Below are positions 17,952 through 26,455 of a stretch of DNA of 64,000 nt, in pieces. The stretch spans positions 3,518 to 67,517 of the forward strand of contig CBDCFT010000072.1 in the NCBI GenBank assembly GCA_965216365.1, written 5' to 3'. The notes beneath the pieces were generated by a model that saw only the letters and a program-made list of their open reading frames with translations, searched no databases and was not told where the DNA came from. Numbering within the stretch: the first letter of the stretch is position 1; every line of letters starts with the position of its first letter. Position numbers and translations under genes: made by a program. The stretch is from CBDCFT01 sp965216365 (GTDB lineage Bacteria > Pseudomonadota > Gammaproteobacteria > Arenicellales > CBDCFT01).

Positions 17952-19070
17952 ATGAAAATTACCCGCATCTCGATTTATAAAACACACTTGCCCTATGTTG
18001 GCGGCGAGTATGTCTGGGGTGCGGGCAACTGTATAGTCGTCGCCAACGCGGCAGTGGTGGTTATTGAAACCAATGCGGGTTTAACGGGTTGTGGTGAATT
18101 TACACCTTGTGGCGAAAACTATATGCAGGCTCACTCTCAAGGTGTCGAAGCGGCGGCACGAATTTTGGCACCTGTTTTGCTCGGTGAAGATTCGCGGCAG
18201 GTTGAGAAAATAGACCGGTTAATGGATCACACGGTGCAAGGGCATGGTTACGCCAAAGCGCCTTTTATTGCGGCCTGCTGGGATTTGCTCGGTAAGGCGA
18301 GCGGGCAACCGGTTTGGATGTTGCTGGGTGGGAAACTCACCGACGGTGCACCCATGTATCGGGTCGCGCCACAAAAACCGGTTGAAGAAACAAAAACCGA
18401 ATTGGAACAACATCGCGCAAACGGTTATCGGCAGTTTCAAATCAAGGTTGGTTCCGATTGGGCGAGTGACATAGATCGAATTCACCAGACAGTGCCGTTG
18501 CTGAAGCCAGGCGAAAAAGCGATGGCCGACGCGAATCAGGGTTGGCGGGTCGACGATGCCATTCGGGTTGCTCGTGCAACGCGCGACCTTGATTACATAC
18601 TGGAGCAACCCTGCAAAACCTATGAAGAATGTCAGCAGGTTCGACGGTTGACTGATTTGCCAATGAAGCTGGACGAGTGTGTAACCGATATGCGCATGGC
18701 GCATCGCATTGTGCAGGACAAAGGCGCTGAAATGTGTTGTTTGAAAATCTCGAATCTTGGTGGATTGTCAAAAGCGCGCAAGGTGCGTGATTACCTGGTT
18801 GAGAACCGCTTGCCTGTGGTAGCGGAAGATACCTGGGGTGGTGAAATCACCACGGCGACCGTGGCGCACTTCGCAGCATCGACGCCTGAAGAATTCTTGA
18901 TCAACTCAACCGACCTGCACAATTACAACACCCGTTCCACCGGTATCGGTGGGCCGACAACAGCGAATGGCAAGCTGTTTGCGAGTGATGCACCGGGTCT
19001 GGGTGTGGAACCGGATTTTGAAAGCCTCGGTACACCCGTTGCCGTTTATGGCGAATCCGCAAAACAATAA
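17952..19070 (+). CDS. Enolase-superfamily dehydratase, cis-3-hydroxyproline-dehydratase type
   Basis: A 372-residue mandelate-racemase/muconate-lactonising-type enzyme. Catalytic Lys 165 in FQIKVG, metal ligands Asp 193 (MADANQGW), Glu 218 (LEQPC) and Asp 241 (LDECV), and a second base Lys 265 in CLKISNLGG are all present. From memory of characterised members, the N-terminal specificity loop (PYVGGEY, GAGN) and the overall sequence resemble cis-3-hydroxy-L-proline dehydratase. It starts seven bases after the dehydrogenase. Proline-betaine epimerase is the nearest alternative. Confidence 0.75.
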   Translation: MKITRISIYKTHLPYVGGEYVWGAGNCIVVANAAVVVIETNAGLTGCGEFTPCGENYMQAHSQGVEAAARILAPVLLGEDSRQVEKIDRLMDHTVQGHGYAKAPFIAACWDLLGKASGQPVWMLLGGKLTDGAPMYRVAPQKPVEETKTELEQHRANGYRQFQIKVGSDWASDIDRIHQTVPLLKPGEKAMADANQGWRVDDAIRVARATRDLDYILEQPCKTYEECQQVRRLTDLPMKLDECVTDMRMAHRIVQDKGAEMCCLKISNLGGLSKARKVRDYLVENRLPVVAEDTWGGEITTATVAHFAASTPEEFLINSTDLHNYNTRSTGIGGPTTANGKLFASDAPGLGVEPDFESLGTPVAVYGESAKQ

Positions 19071-19079
19071 TTGAGTGAC

Positions 19080-20186
19080 ATGAAAATTACTCGAATCAGT
19101 GTTTGGCAAAAGCAACTGCCATTGAGCGAGCCGTACTGGTTGTCCGGTGGGCGATTAAAATTCGAGCAACTGGACAGCACGTTTTTACGCATCGATACGG
19201 ATATGGGCATCAGCGGTTGGGGCGAGGGTTGTCCCTGGGGGCATACTTATTTACCCGCTCACGGACCGGGTATTCGCGCGGGCATAGAAACCATGGCGAA
19301 AGTTTTGTTGGGGTTGGATCCTTGCGCAATCGAATTAGTCGAACGAGCGATGGATGTGTGTCTGCCCGGTCATCTTTATGCGAAGGCGCCTGTTGATATG
19401 GCGTGCTGGGATATTATGGGGCGTGTGTTTAATCGTCCCGTCGCCGATCTGCTGGGTGGACGGCGATTGTTGGGTACGCCTGTGGCATCGTCGATTTCTT
19501 CCGGTGACGCCAACACCATGACCGCGTTGATTGAAAATTATCGCCAACGGGGTTACTTCGCGCACTCGGTCAAAGTGGGCGCGGACGAAATCCAGGATAT
19601 CAAAAATATCCGTCACATAGAGTCCCTGCGCAAACCGAATGAAATCATTTTATATGACGCCAATCGCGCCTGGACGCGACGCCAGGCCAATGTTGCGATG
19701 AATGGCGTTGCCGATCTAGGTGTGACTTTCGAACAACCCTGCGAGACATTGGACGATCTGGCCGCTTTAAGAAAGGTGACGACTTCGCCGATCAGCGTGG
19801 ATGAATCCCTGGTCACCTTGCAGGACATGGTGCGAATCGCGCGTGAAGGTATTGCCGATACGATCAACATTAAGATCAATCGTGTTGGCGGTTTAACCAA
19901 GGCGAGACGGATACGCGATGTTGCCATGGCGCACGGCATACAAATGTTTGTCATGGCAACCGGTGGTTCGACATTGGCCGATACGGAAGCGGCGCATCTC
20001 GCGCAAAGTATACCCGAGGAATTTTGTCTGGCGACCTGGGCATGTCAGGATATGTTAACCGTCGACATCGCTCCGGAATCAGGTTGCCACACGCAGGGGG
20101 GAGTGTTGACGGTATCGGATGAACCAGGGTTTGGTGTTCAACCGGATCTCGATATGTTGGGCGAGCCAGTCGCTATTTATCATTAA
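19080..20186 (+). CDS. Second enolase-superfamily enzyme, epimerase/racemase-like
   Basis: A 368-residue MR/MLE enzyme whose active-site residues fall at the same numbers as in the upstream paralogue: Lys 165 (SVKVG), Asp 193 (YDANRAW), Glu 218 (FEQPC), Asp 241 (VDESL), Lys 265 (NIKINRVGG). It is clearly diverged elsewhere, with substrate-loop residues PYWLSGG. ATG 19080 is preferred to a TTG at 19071. A two-base 1,1-proton-transfer role (epimerase for the amino acid or its betaine) would complement a dehydratase. Substrate unproven. Confidence 0.75.
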   Translation: MKITRISVWQKQLPLSEPYWLSGGRLKFEQLDSTFLRIDTDMGISGWGEGCPWGHTYLPAHGPGIRAGIETMAKVLLGLDPCAIELVERAMDVCLPGHLYAKAPVDMACWDIMGRVFNRPVADLLGGRRLLGTPVASSISSGDANTMTALIENYRQRGYFAHSVKVGADEIQDIKNIRHIESLRKPNEIILYDANRAWTRRQANVAMNGVADLGVTFEQPCETLDDLAALRKVTTSPISVDESLVTLQDMVRIAREGIADTINIKINRVGGLTKARRIRDVAMAHGIQMFVMATGGSTLADTEAAHLAQSIPEEFCLATWACQDMLTVDIAPESGCHTQGGVLTVSDEPGFGVQPDLDMLGEPVAIYH

Positions 20187-20214
20187 CCGTTCTTTATTCA
20201 ATACGCGTAACGTT

Positions 20215-21477
20215 ATGAGCAAACAGCAACAGTGGATTGAACGAGCGCGCGCGGTTCTGCCCGCGGGTGGCTTTGGTAATTTCGACCCGGGTATCGTCAT
20301 CAGCCGCGGGCAGGGTTCTCATGTTTGGGATGAAGACGGCAACGAATATATTGACTATCTGATTGGCTCCGGCCCAATGTTGCTTGGGCACGGACATGCT
20401 GAAGTAGTAGAAGCTGTGCAGGAGCAACTGGGCAAAGGCATGACTTTCTTTGCCAACAACGCAGCCGGCATCGAACTGGCCGAAGAGATCTGTAAGGCAG
20501 TACCTTGTGCTGAACAACTGCGTTACGTATCAACCGGTGGCGAAGCCGACATGTATGCAATACGACTGGCGCGTGCGTTTACCGGGCGAACAAAAATATT
20601 AAAGTTCGAAGGCGGTTATCATGGCATGTCGGCGGAAGCGCAAATGAGTCTGGCACCGGCGAAGTTGATTGATTTTCCGAGTGCCGTGGCTGACTCTGCG
20701 GGAATTCCCCAAAGCGTGCGCGATGAAATGTTGATCGCGCCATTTAACGACGAAGACATGGTTCAAACGTTGATTCATGAACACCGCGATCAGATTGCCG
20801 CGATAATTGTCGAACCGTTGCAACGCATCATCCCGCCTGCACCCCGATTCTTGAAACTGTTGCGTGAACAATGCGATAAAAACGATATCGTGCTGGTGTT
20901 TGATGAGATCGTGACCGGGTTTCGTTTTTCCTATGGCGGCGCGCAGGAGATTTACGGTGTCACACCGGATGTTTGCACGCTGGGTAAAGTTATTGGCGGG
21001 GGCTTTCCGTTGGCTGCCATCACGGGGCGTATCGACATCATGGCGCATTTCGACAAGGATAAAGTCGGTGCTGAAGGGTTTTTAATGCAACTCGGCACCT
21101 TATCGGGTAATCCGATTGCTTCGGTCGCGGGTTTGAAGACGCTGGAGATTCTGCGCAGACCTGGAACCTACGATGAGCTAATTGCGAAAGGAAAGAAAGT
21201 GATGCAAGCCTGCGCTGCGCATCTTAGTGCATGTGGTCATGCGCACGAAGTGGTCGGCCATCCAACATTATTCGATGTTGTATTCATCGATCAGTCCGTC
21301 AATAACTACCGCGATGTATTCAGCGCGGACGCAGACAAGAGCGCTGCTTTTAACAAGTCGCTGCGCACCCATGGAATATTCAAATCGCCAGGCAAAACTT
21401 ATCCGTCTTTGGCTTTAACGGACGGAGACTTACAACAAACCGAATACGCTATCGAACAAGCGGCGAAGGCAATTTAA
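20215..21477 (+). CDS. Class III aminotransferase, glutamate-1-semialdehyde-aminomutase-like
   Basis: A 420-residue PLP enzyme of fold type I. YVSTGGEADMYAIRLAR and FEGGYHGMS bind phosphate and ring; VFDEIVTGFR holds the PLP-pyridine Asp; TLGKVIGGGFP contains the Schiff-base Lys. The overall pattern resembles HemL, but HemL is a housekeeping gene and this copy ends a catabolic operon, so it probably transaminates or racemises a pathway amino acid. ATG 20215 is chosen; the frame is open upstream into the preceding gene. Last gene of the rightward operon. Confidence 0.85.
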   Translation: MSKQQQWIERARAVLPAGGFGNFDPGIVISRGQGSHVWDEDGNEYIDYLIGSGPMLLGHGHAEVVEAVQEQLGKGMTFFANNAAGIELAEEICKAVPCAEQLRYVSTGGEADMYAIRLARAFTGRTKILKFEGGYHGMSAEAQMSLAPAKLIDFPSAVADSAGIPQSVRDEMLIAPFNDEDMVQTLIHEHRDQIAAIIVEPLQRIIPPAPRFLKLLREQCDKNDIVLVFDEIVTGFRFSYGGAQEIYGVTPDVCTLGKVIGGGFPLAAITGRIDIMAHFDKDKVGAEGFLMQLGTLSGNPIASVAGLKTLEILRRPGTYDELIAKGKKVMQACAAHLSACGHAHEVVGHPTLFDVVFIDQSVNNYRDVFSADADKSAAFNKSLRTHGIFKSPGKTYPSLALTDGDLQQTEYAIEQAAKAI

Positions 21478-21479
21478 TT

Positions 21480-21500
21480 ATTTGTAAAACTTGGACTTGA
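21480..21500. repeat. Short repeat, inverted copy at 28753-28774
   Basis: ATTTGTAAAACTTGGACTTGA directly follows the aminotransferase gene. The opposite-strand version, with one extra A in the A run, occurs at 28753-28774. The pair brackets 7.3 kb holding the IS1182-family element, a dead hydratase gene and the CmcJ/LysR module. It may be the end of an older mobile unit. Confidence 0.6.
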
Positions 21501-21561
21501 TCTTACAAAAATTACAGATTTCGTTTAGAAATCGTTGAACAGCGAGCGGCTGTAGTTTGCC

Positions 21562-23197
21562 CAGAGTGTGTAATAACTCAAATACTTTTCGTTATTGAAC
21601 TGTACGACCTAACAATCGCCAGTTTTCAGCGATGGGTTGGTTTTTAGGGCGCTGCCGGCGTCTGATAAGCCTGTGTGACCGACCTGGTAGCCGTATATAG
21701 CTGAAAATAAAGGCGCGAATCGCCGCTATTAGAATCTTCATGTCCACAATCTTTAAAACACGTTTCATATTGTAAGCCAGTACATGCAGACTCATCTCCG
21801 TGCGGACATGATTCAACTTCCTCATCTGAAAATGAGTCGCCCCCATCCAGTTTTTTAGCGTTCCAAATGGATGTTCTACCGTCTGACTACGTAGATTCAT
21901 CTTCTCGGGGTTTCGCATGAGACGTTGTTCGACTCGATCCAAAACATCTTCATGTTCCCAGCGCGAAACACGCCGCTCCTTTCCGGGAGTACATTTGGAT
22001 TTGAGTTTGCATCGCTCGCAGTTCGAACTCCAATATCGATGTATTCTCTTGCCACTTTCTTGTGTCGTCATCCGATAAGGTAAACGTTCCCCTGCCGGAC
22101 ATTGATATTCATCCGTCTGTGGAAAATATTTGAAGTCAGATTTATCGAATAAACCATGCGCTTTGTTGTTCGAGGTGTGGGACTTGGGTACATAGGCCAC
22201 TATTCCTTCGTCCTCACTGGCTTTCAATTCCTGACTCTTGTAATAACCACGATCCGCAAGAACCTCCAGTTGTTCGGTCCCCATTGCCTCTCGCGCCTTG
22301 AGAGCCATTCCGCTCAGGCAGTCCCGGTCATTGTTTTGATTGATAACTTCATGAGACACAATCAAATGATTCTTGGTATCTACGGCGCTTTGTACGTTGT
22401 AGCCTACAATTCCTGTACCCCTCAGGCGCATTGAACGTGAGTCCGGGTCGACCTCCGATAGCTGTTTGTCCGGAGAACTTTCTACTTCGGGCTTGAGTGC
22501 CTTAAGCCGTTGGACTTCGGCTTTAAGAGATGCAATCTTCTCTTTTAACAGTCCCGTCTCCGCTTTCACTGAATATGCTTCCTTATCCGCACGATCCAGT
22601 CGTGAAAAATAGCGCTCAATGCTTTTCTCAATTTCCTCAATCCGCCTTCTCAGTTTGGCTGGAGTGAAATTCTTGTCACGATTGTTTGAGGCTTTAAATT
22701 TGCTACCATCTATTGCAATCATGGCCTCACTGAACAGGGCCATCTGTCGACAAAGCTTGACAAACTCCCCGCATACCTTGCGTATCGGCTTTCCATTGCT
22801 CCTGCGAAAATTCGCGATCGTTTTGAAATCTGGCTTTAATCGGCCCAGCAACCACATCAACTCGATATTTCGACCGGTTTCTCGCTCCAAACGACGTGAT
22901 GATTGGATACGGTTCAAATAACCATAGATGTAAAGCTTCAACATTACCGCGGGATGATAGGCAGGCCTTCCCGTTACGTGGGGAACAACACCACAAAATT
23001 CGAGTTGCTCTAAATCCAATGAATCAACAAATGCATCAATGAATCTGACGGGGTTCTCTTCGTTAATATAATCATCAATGCAATCCGGAAATAACGTCGA
23101 TTGCGTTCGTGACTCACCTTCTACAAATCGGGACATCGGTCATTGCCTTGGGGGGGAACCTTATTATAATAAAATTCGTGTTTTTACACAGTCTCTG
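21562..23197 (-). mobile_element. IS1182-family insertion sequence
   Basis: An element of about 1636 bp with one transposase on the minus strand. The left end begins CAGAGTGTGTAATAACTC at 21562. The right end, read inwards, begins CAGAGACTGTGTAAAAACAC, ending at 23197; these align with a two-base gap. A direct target repeat was not identified. The transposase frame is intact. Confidence 0.8.
21592..23136 (-). CDS. IS1182-family transposase
   Basis: A 514-residue DDE transposase. The N-terminal DUF772-type region includes GRPAYHPAVMLKLYIYGYLN and LMWLLGRLKPDFKTIANFR. Catalytic residues: Asp in MIAIDGSKFKA, Asp in LADRGYY, and Glu in TVEHPFGTLKNWMG. A coiled-coil insertion (about 180-225) and a Cys cluster (CERCKLKSKCTPG) are family features. 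A basic C-terminal tail follows. ATG lies inside the right end of the element with normal spacing. Confidence 0.95.
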   Translation of the reverse strand: MSRFVEGESRTQSTLFPDCIDDYINEENPVRFIDAFVDSLDLEQLEFCGVVPHVTGRPAYHPAVMLKLYIYGYLNRIQSSRRLERETGRNIELMWLLGRLKPDFKTIANFRRSNGKPIRKVCGEFVKLCRQMALFSEAMIAIDGSKFKASNNRDKNFTPAKLRRRIEEIEKSIERYFSRLDRADKEAYSVKAETGLLKEKIASLKAEVQRLKALKPEVESSPDKQLSEVDPDSRSMRLRGTGIVGYNVQSAVDTKNHLIVSHEVINQNNDRDCLSGMALKAREAMGTEQLEVLADRGYYKSQELKASEDEGIVAYVPKSHTSNNKAHGLFDKSDFKYFPQTDEYQCPAGERLPYRMTTQESGKRIHRYWSSNCERCKLKSKCTPGKERRVSRWEHEDVLDRVEQRLMRNPEKMNLRSQTVEHPFGTLKNWMGATHFQMRKLNHVRTEMSLHVLAYNMKRVLKIVDMKILIAAIRAFIFSYIRLPGRSHRLIRRRQRPKNQPIAENWRLLGRTVQ

Positions 23198-23252
23198 CCC
23201 ATTACTGACATCCACTAAATTGGTAATAATCGGGACAACGGATGTAAAGCAG

Positions 23253-23609
23253 TCATTCTAAATACCAGCGCCACTTGGCGATTGTGGCCTGGGACACATT
23301 GCTGATCCGCTCACAGACGGATTGCGAATCTAACAGTTGTGCTTCTTCACGCGAAACCGCTTGATCGGACATGTCTTTCAGAAGCTCTGTGTCATAGTGA
23401 CAAACTCAGATTTCTGAGTTTGCGGATTGAAAGACAATGACTTTGGTTTCGCGATCACGCTCCAGTCGCATGGCGAGACTGTTCAAGTCTGCCAACATTT
23501 CCTGGCCTTGAACACTCACAGAGCCAAAGTCAAAGGCGACCGTCAAAATGCCTTCACGTTGCTCTGCGCTAAATGTTGTAAATCCTTCGTATTTCGTTGT
23601 GTTCTGCAT
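23253..23609 (-). pseudogene. Enoyl-CoA hydratase/isomerase gene, 5' remnant with a nonsense codon
   Basis: The minus-strand frame from ATG 23609 encodes the N terminus of a crotonase-family protein (67 residues to VIVFQSANSEI), hits TGA at 23406-23408, and continues in the same frame with VCHYDTELLKD and on to about ISNVSQATIAK. Relatives often have Trp at the stop position, so TGG to TGA is likely. After IAK the frame leaves the family pattern and ends at 23253. The glycine-rich oxyanion region and the C-terminal two thirds are missing. The IS1182-family element lies just beyond the break. Confidence 0.8.
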
Positions 23610-23677
23610 CAGAGGTTGGTGGTTCAGTAGGGTGTGACAGAAAAGCCCCGAGCTAAAGTCGGAGTTTCATGTATTTC

Positions 23678-24496
23678 TTAGTGTTCTTTTTCGACAAGCT
23701 TGACGAGAATCTCGTCAATCGCCGCGACAAGTTTCTCGTTCTTTGCTGCATTCAGCGCGTCGGGATGGGGTTGCGAAAACTCGCCCCGATCATTGTCGAA
23801 GTAACGTCCGGAGGCGTTGGCAAATTCATCGCTCAATGCGGCTCGGACCAGAATGTCAGCACCAATTCCGAGGTCACTGCCTTCAACACCGTAGGCGTCT
23901 TTCACCATTTTGCTGGCCAACAGGGATCCTGGGTTGACGGCGACGATCGTCGGTCCTTTGTCATTCAGCGTTCGCGCGAGATGGAAAGACCACATCGTGA
24001 TAGCAAGCTTGCTCTGGGCATAGGCCTGGTTGTCATTTAATTGAAGCCTGCCGGCGAGCGCGTCGAGGCTGACTGGTGACTGTGCGGCAGATGATAAATT
24101 GACGACTCGGCTGGTCGATGACAGCAGGGGCAGAAGACGCTTGGTCAACAAGTACGGAGCAATCGTGTTAACGACAAAGCGAACATCAAATCCGTCATCC
24201 GTCACAGGATTCGGCGTGCTGAAAACGCCCGCATTGTTGATGATGACATCAACAGTTGAGTGGTTCTTGGCAATCGCGCTGGCAAAAGCTTCGACTTCAG
24301 CAATCTTTGAAAGGTCCGCGCGATAAATTTCGATAGCTCCGACGCCACTGGTGCCCGATAAGGTTTTCTCAGTCTCAGTTAGCTTTTTATCGCTGCGGCC
24401 GTGTATCAACACTATGTGTCCTGCGCCCGCCAACAGCTTAGCCGTCTCAAGGCCTATGCCGTCGGTGGCTCCGGTTAGCAAAATTGTCTTCGTCAT
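23678..24496 (-). CDS. Short-chain dehydrogenase/reductase
   Basis: A 272-residue SDR from ATG 24496. The cofactor motif is TGATDGIGLETAK (about 8-20), followed by NNAGVF. The catalytic Ser is in VVNLSSAAQSP, and Tyr/Lys are in the YAQSKLA motif. It resembles the retinol-dehydrogenase/oxidoreductase subgroup. It starts 10 bp after the luciferase-like gene and ends the leftward operon, so it probably oxidises or reduces a product of those enzymes. Confidence 0.85.
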   Translation of the reverse strand: MTKTILLTGATDGIGLETAKLLAGAGHIVLIHGRSDKKLTETEKTLSGTSGVGAIEIYRADLSKIAEVEAFASAIAKNHSTVDVIINNAGVFSTPNPVTDDGFDVRFVVNTIAPYLLTKRLLPLLSSTSRVVNLSSAAQSPVSLDALAGRLQLNDNQAYAQSKLAITMWSFHLARTLNDKGPTIVAVNPGSLLASKMVKDAYGVEGSDLGIGADILVRAALSDEFANASGRYFDNDRGEFSQPHPDALNAAKNEKLVAAIDEILVKLVEKEH

Positions 24497-24506
24497 GGTT
24501 GAGGAC

Positions 24507-25496
24507 CTAATGTGAAAATTCGGGAATAATTTCGTCCGCCAGCGTCGCAAGCGTTGACTCCGTGTTCGCGCGATTGAAGCGAAGGTTTAGGGCGACGTGA
24601 TTTACGCCGATTGCTTTTCGTGCTTCCAAGTAGTCGCGCAGCGAATTGACGCCGAGATGCAAACCCAAGTGGATGGGTTTGGGAGGTGTATCTGGGTTTA
24701 CGGCAAGATCGACATACAGCGGCTCCATCACTGGCTTATCCGGTTCGCCAGCTGCCGCTATCCGTGCACGATATTCGTCAATCAGGACGGACTGCGAACC
24801 GGCAGGTCGCGGATAGGTCATCCAGCCATCACCATTGGCAGCAATCCAGTTGGTCGATTGTTGGCTGGATCCAGTTACGAGAAGCGGGAGTCTTCCGACT
24901 GTCGGCTTGGGCAACATGTCGATGCCGCTGCCGACGCTTCCAAACGTGTTGCGAAACTGCGGCGTAGGGTTACCCATCTGACGAATGTAATCATAGCTCT
25001 CTCGAAACAACCTACCGCGTTCAACGAAAGGTAAGTCCAGAGCTGGGTATTCTTCGGGTCTGTCACCGGAAGCAATGCCCAAAATGAGCCTTCCGCAAGA
25101 GAGAACATCGGCGGTTGCTGCTGCCTTTGCTACATGTGCTGGATGTCGCAGTGGCAAAATGATGCTGGCCACGCCTAGCGCGATGTTGGTGGTTTGTGTG
25201 GATAGTGCACCAAGATAGACAAAGGGATCGAAAATTTGTCCGGCGTCTCCGAACGAAGGTACGTTAAAGGGCACATCGCGCAGCCAGACTGCGGAGAAGC
25301 CAAGCGATTCTGCCGATTGAACGCGTTCAATGTGACGGCGCATTTCCGGAACGGGACTACTCGAATATGTCTCGATGGGCACAACGAGACCGACGGATAG
25401 CTGGTCCGGCTTGAACACCGTATCGTATCCTGCGTTGATAGAATCGAATGACTCGTAGTGCGCAGATTTTTCAAGTGTGTTTTGCATTTCGATCAC
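24507..25496 (-). CDS. LLM-class flavin-dependent monooxygenase
   Basis: A 329-residue luciferase-like monooxygenase of the TIM-barrel bacterial-luciferase superfamily: SLGFSAVWLRDVPF, LGALSTQTTNIALG, SIILPLRHPAHVAKAAATAD and LGIASGDRPEEY. FMNH2 would come from a separate reductase, which is not adjacent. The GTG start at 25496 overlaps the CmcJ-like stop (GTGA); an ATG nine bases in is the alternative. Substrate unknown. Confidence 0.85.
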   Translation of the reverse strand: MIEMQNTLEKSAHYESFDSINAGYDTVFKPDQLSVGLVVPIETYSSSPVPEMRRHIERVQSAESLGFSAVWLRDVPFNVPSFGDAGQIFDPFVYLGALSTQTTNIALGVASIILPLRHPAHVAKAAATADVLSCGRLILGIASGDRPEEYPALDLPFVERGRLFRESYDYIRQMGNPTPQFRNTFGSVGSGIDMLPKPTVGRLPLLVTGSSQQSTNWIAANGDGWMTYPRPAGSQSVLIDEYRARIAAAGEPDKPVMEPLYVDLAVNPDTPPKPIHLGLHLGVNSLRDYLEARKAIGVNHVALNLRFNRANTESTLATLADEIIPEFSH

Positions 25497-26317
25497 TTGT
25501 AGTGAACGAGAGTACGACTCTCTATGCTCTTTCTGGGCGTCACGTCGTCGCTAGCGTCTTCCATGTCGAGTGCGCTGTGACCAAGGAAGGATCGCCCGCC
25601 ATTGTCATAGATGTTGAAAATCGCGACTTCGTCAGGTGTCATCTCGGACAGGTAAAACCAGTCGTGACCGTCATTCGCGGCGACGCCCAGGATCTGGCCG
25701 ATTCGGTCGGGATAGATCAGTTCGATTGTCATCCAGTCGTCCGGCTTCATGGAACTTGGACGAATGAATCCAAGCGGAGACGTCTTGATCGTGTTTTCAA
25801 CGGGGCGCCAGACGTTGACAAACCCGTAGTGGCCGTCCTCAAATTCCTTCGCCCGTTCTACTCCGACGATATCGATCAATCGTTTACTAGCTCCGGCAGT
25901 GCTGTAATCGGTGTGCACGTTGCGAGCGGGCTTTCGAACAGCATCCGGGTCATCAATACGCACGGTATGATCGAAAACAATGATTTCATTCGCACCGATC
26001 TTGTTCGCAAGCAGCGAGCACAATTCATGGTTATAGATCGTTTCCCAGTCTGAGGAATCCTCGAAGTCCTTCACCTGACTGACATGGTGTTCAAACGTGA
26101 TGCTGTCTTGGTGGAAGTCTGGGGCAGGAGACCCGTCTCGCATGTCCCGAACATGAACCTTTGTTGCAACAAGATCCGGCGAAACGAGATTCCCGACAAT
26201 GCAATCGACATCAAAGTGGAACGCCTGCGGTTCAGCACTCTTGATGTGGTAGTTAACGTATGCCGTATCTCGCATCGATCCTTGTCCCGGTTTGGGCAGC
26301 AGCTGCCGTGTCTTCAT
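25493..26317 (-). CDS. CmcJ/NvfI-family oxidoreductase
   Basis: A 274-residue protein resembling the CmcJ/NvfI family (cephem C7 methoxylation component and fungal relatives). Visible family features are NVHTDYS, GFVNVWRPV (about residues 165-173), FYLSEMTPDEV and GHSALDMED with a downstream Arg in ESRTLVHYK. The HxD and the later His and Arg could form an Fe(II)/2-oxoglutarate-like centre. It opens the leftward operon, divergent from a LysR regulator. Such genes are more usual in fungi and actinomycetes, so transfer is possible. Substrate unknown. Confidence 0.75.
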   Translation of the reverse strand: MKTRQLLPKPGQGSMRDTAYVNYHIKSAEPQAFHFDVDCIVGNLVSPDLVATKVHVRDMRDGSPAPDFHQDSITFEHHVSQVKDFEDSSDWETIYNHELCSLLANKIGANEIIVFDHTVRIDDPDAVRKPARNVHTDYSTAGASKRLIDIVGVERAKEFEDGHYGFVNVWRPVENTIKTSPLGFIRPSSMKPDDWMTIELIYPDRIGQILGVAANDGHDWFYLSEMTPDEVAIFNIYDNGGRSFLGHSALDMEDASDDVTPRKSIESRTLVHYK

Positions 26318-26381
26318 GTATTGCTCGACGCAATCTATTACAGTCGATTTAGATAATAAACAGGTGATCTAGGAGAAGAGA

Positions 26382-26396
26382 ATTCGGTTTTCGAAT
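26382..26396. promoter_or_regulatory. LysR-type box between divergent operons
   Basis: ATTCGGTTTTCGAAT is an interrupted palindrome (ATTCG-N5-CGAAT) containing the T-N11-A core of LysR-type binding sites. It lies in the 138-bp gap between the CmcJ-like start (26317) and the LysR start (26456). Confidence 0.55.
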
Positions 26397-26455
26397 ATAA
26401 TTTGAATTGCTCTTTGGATTTGCTATGTCCGCATGAGTGGACGACAAACGGATAA

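Noticed and set aside
23253..23372. A 39-residue minus-strand frame that looks like a small AlpA/MerR-type DNA-binding protein
   Set aside because: It is in frame with, and continues, the enoyl-CoA hydratase remnant upstream of it (HYDTELLKD...), so it is the middle of a dead crotonase gene.
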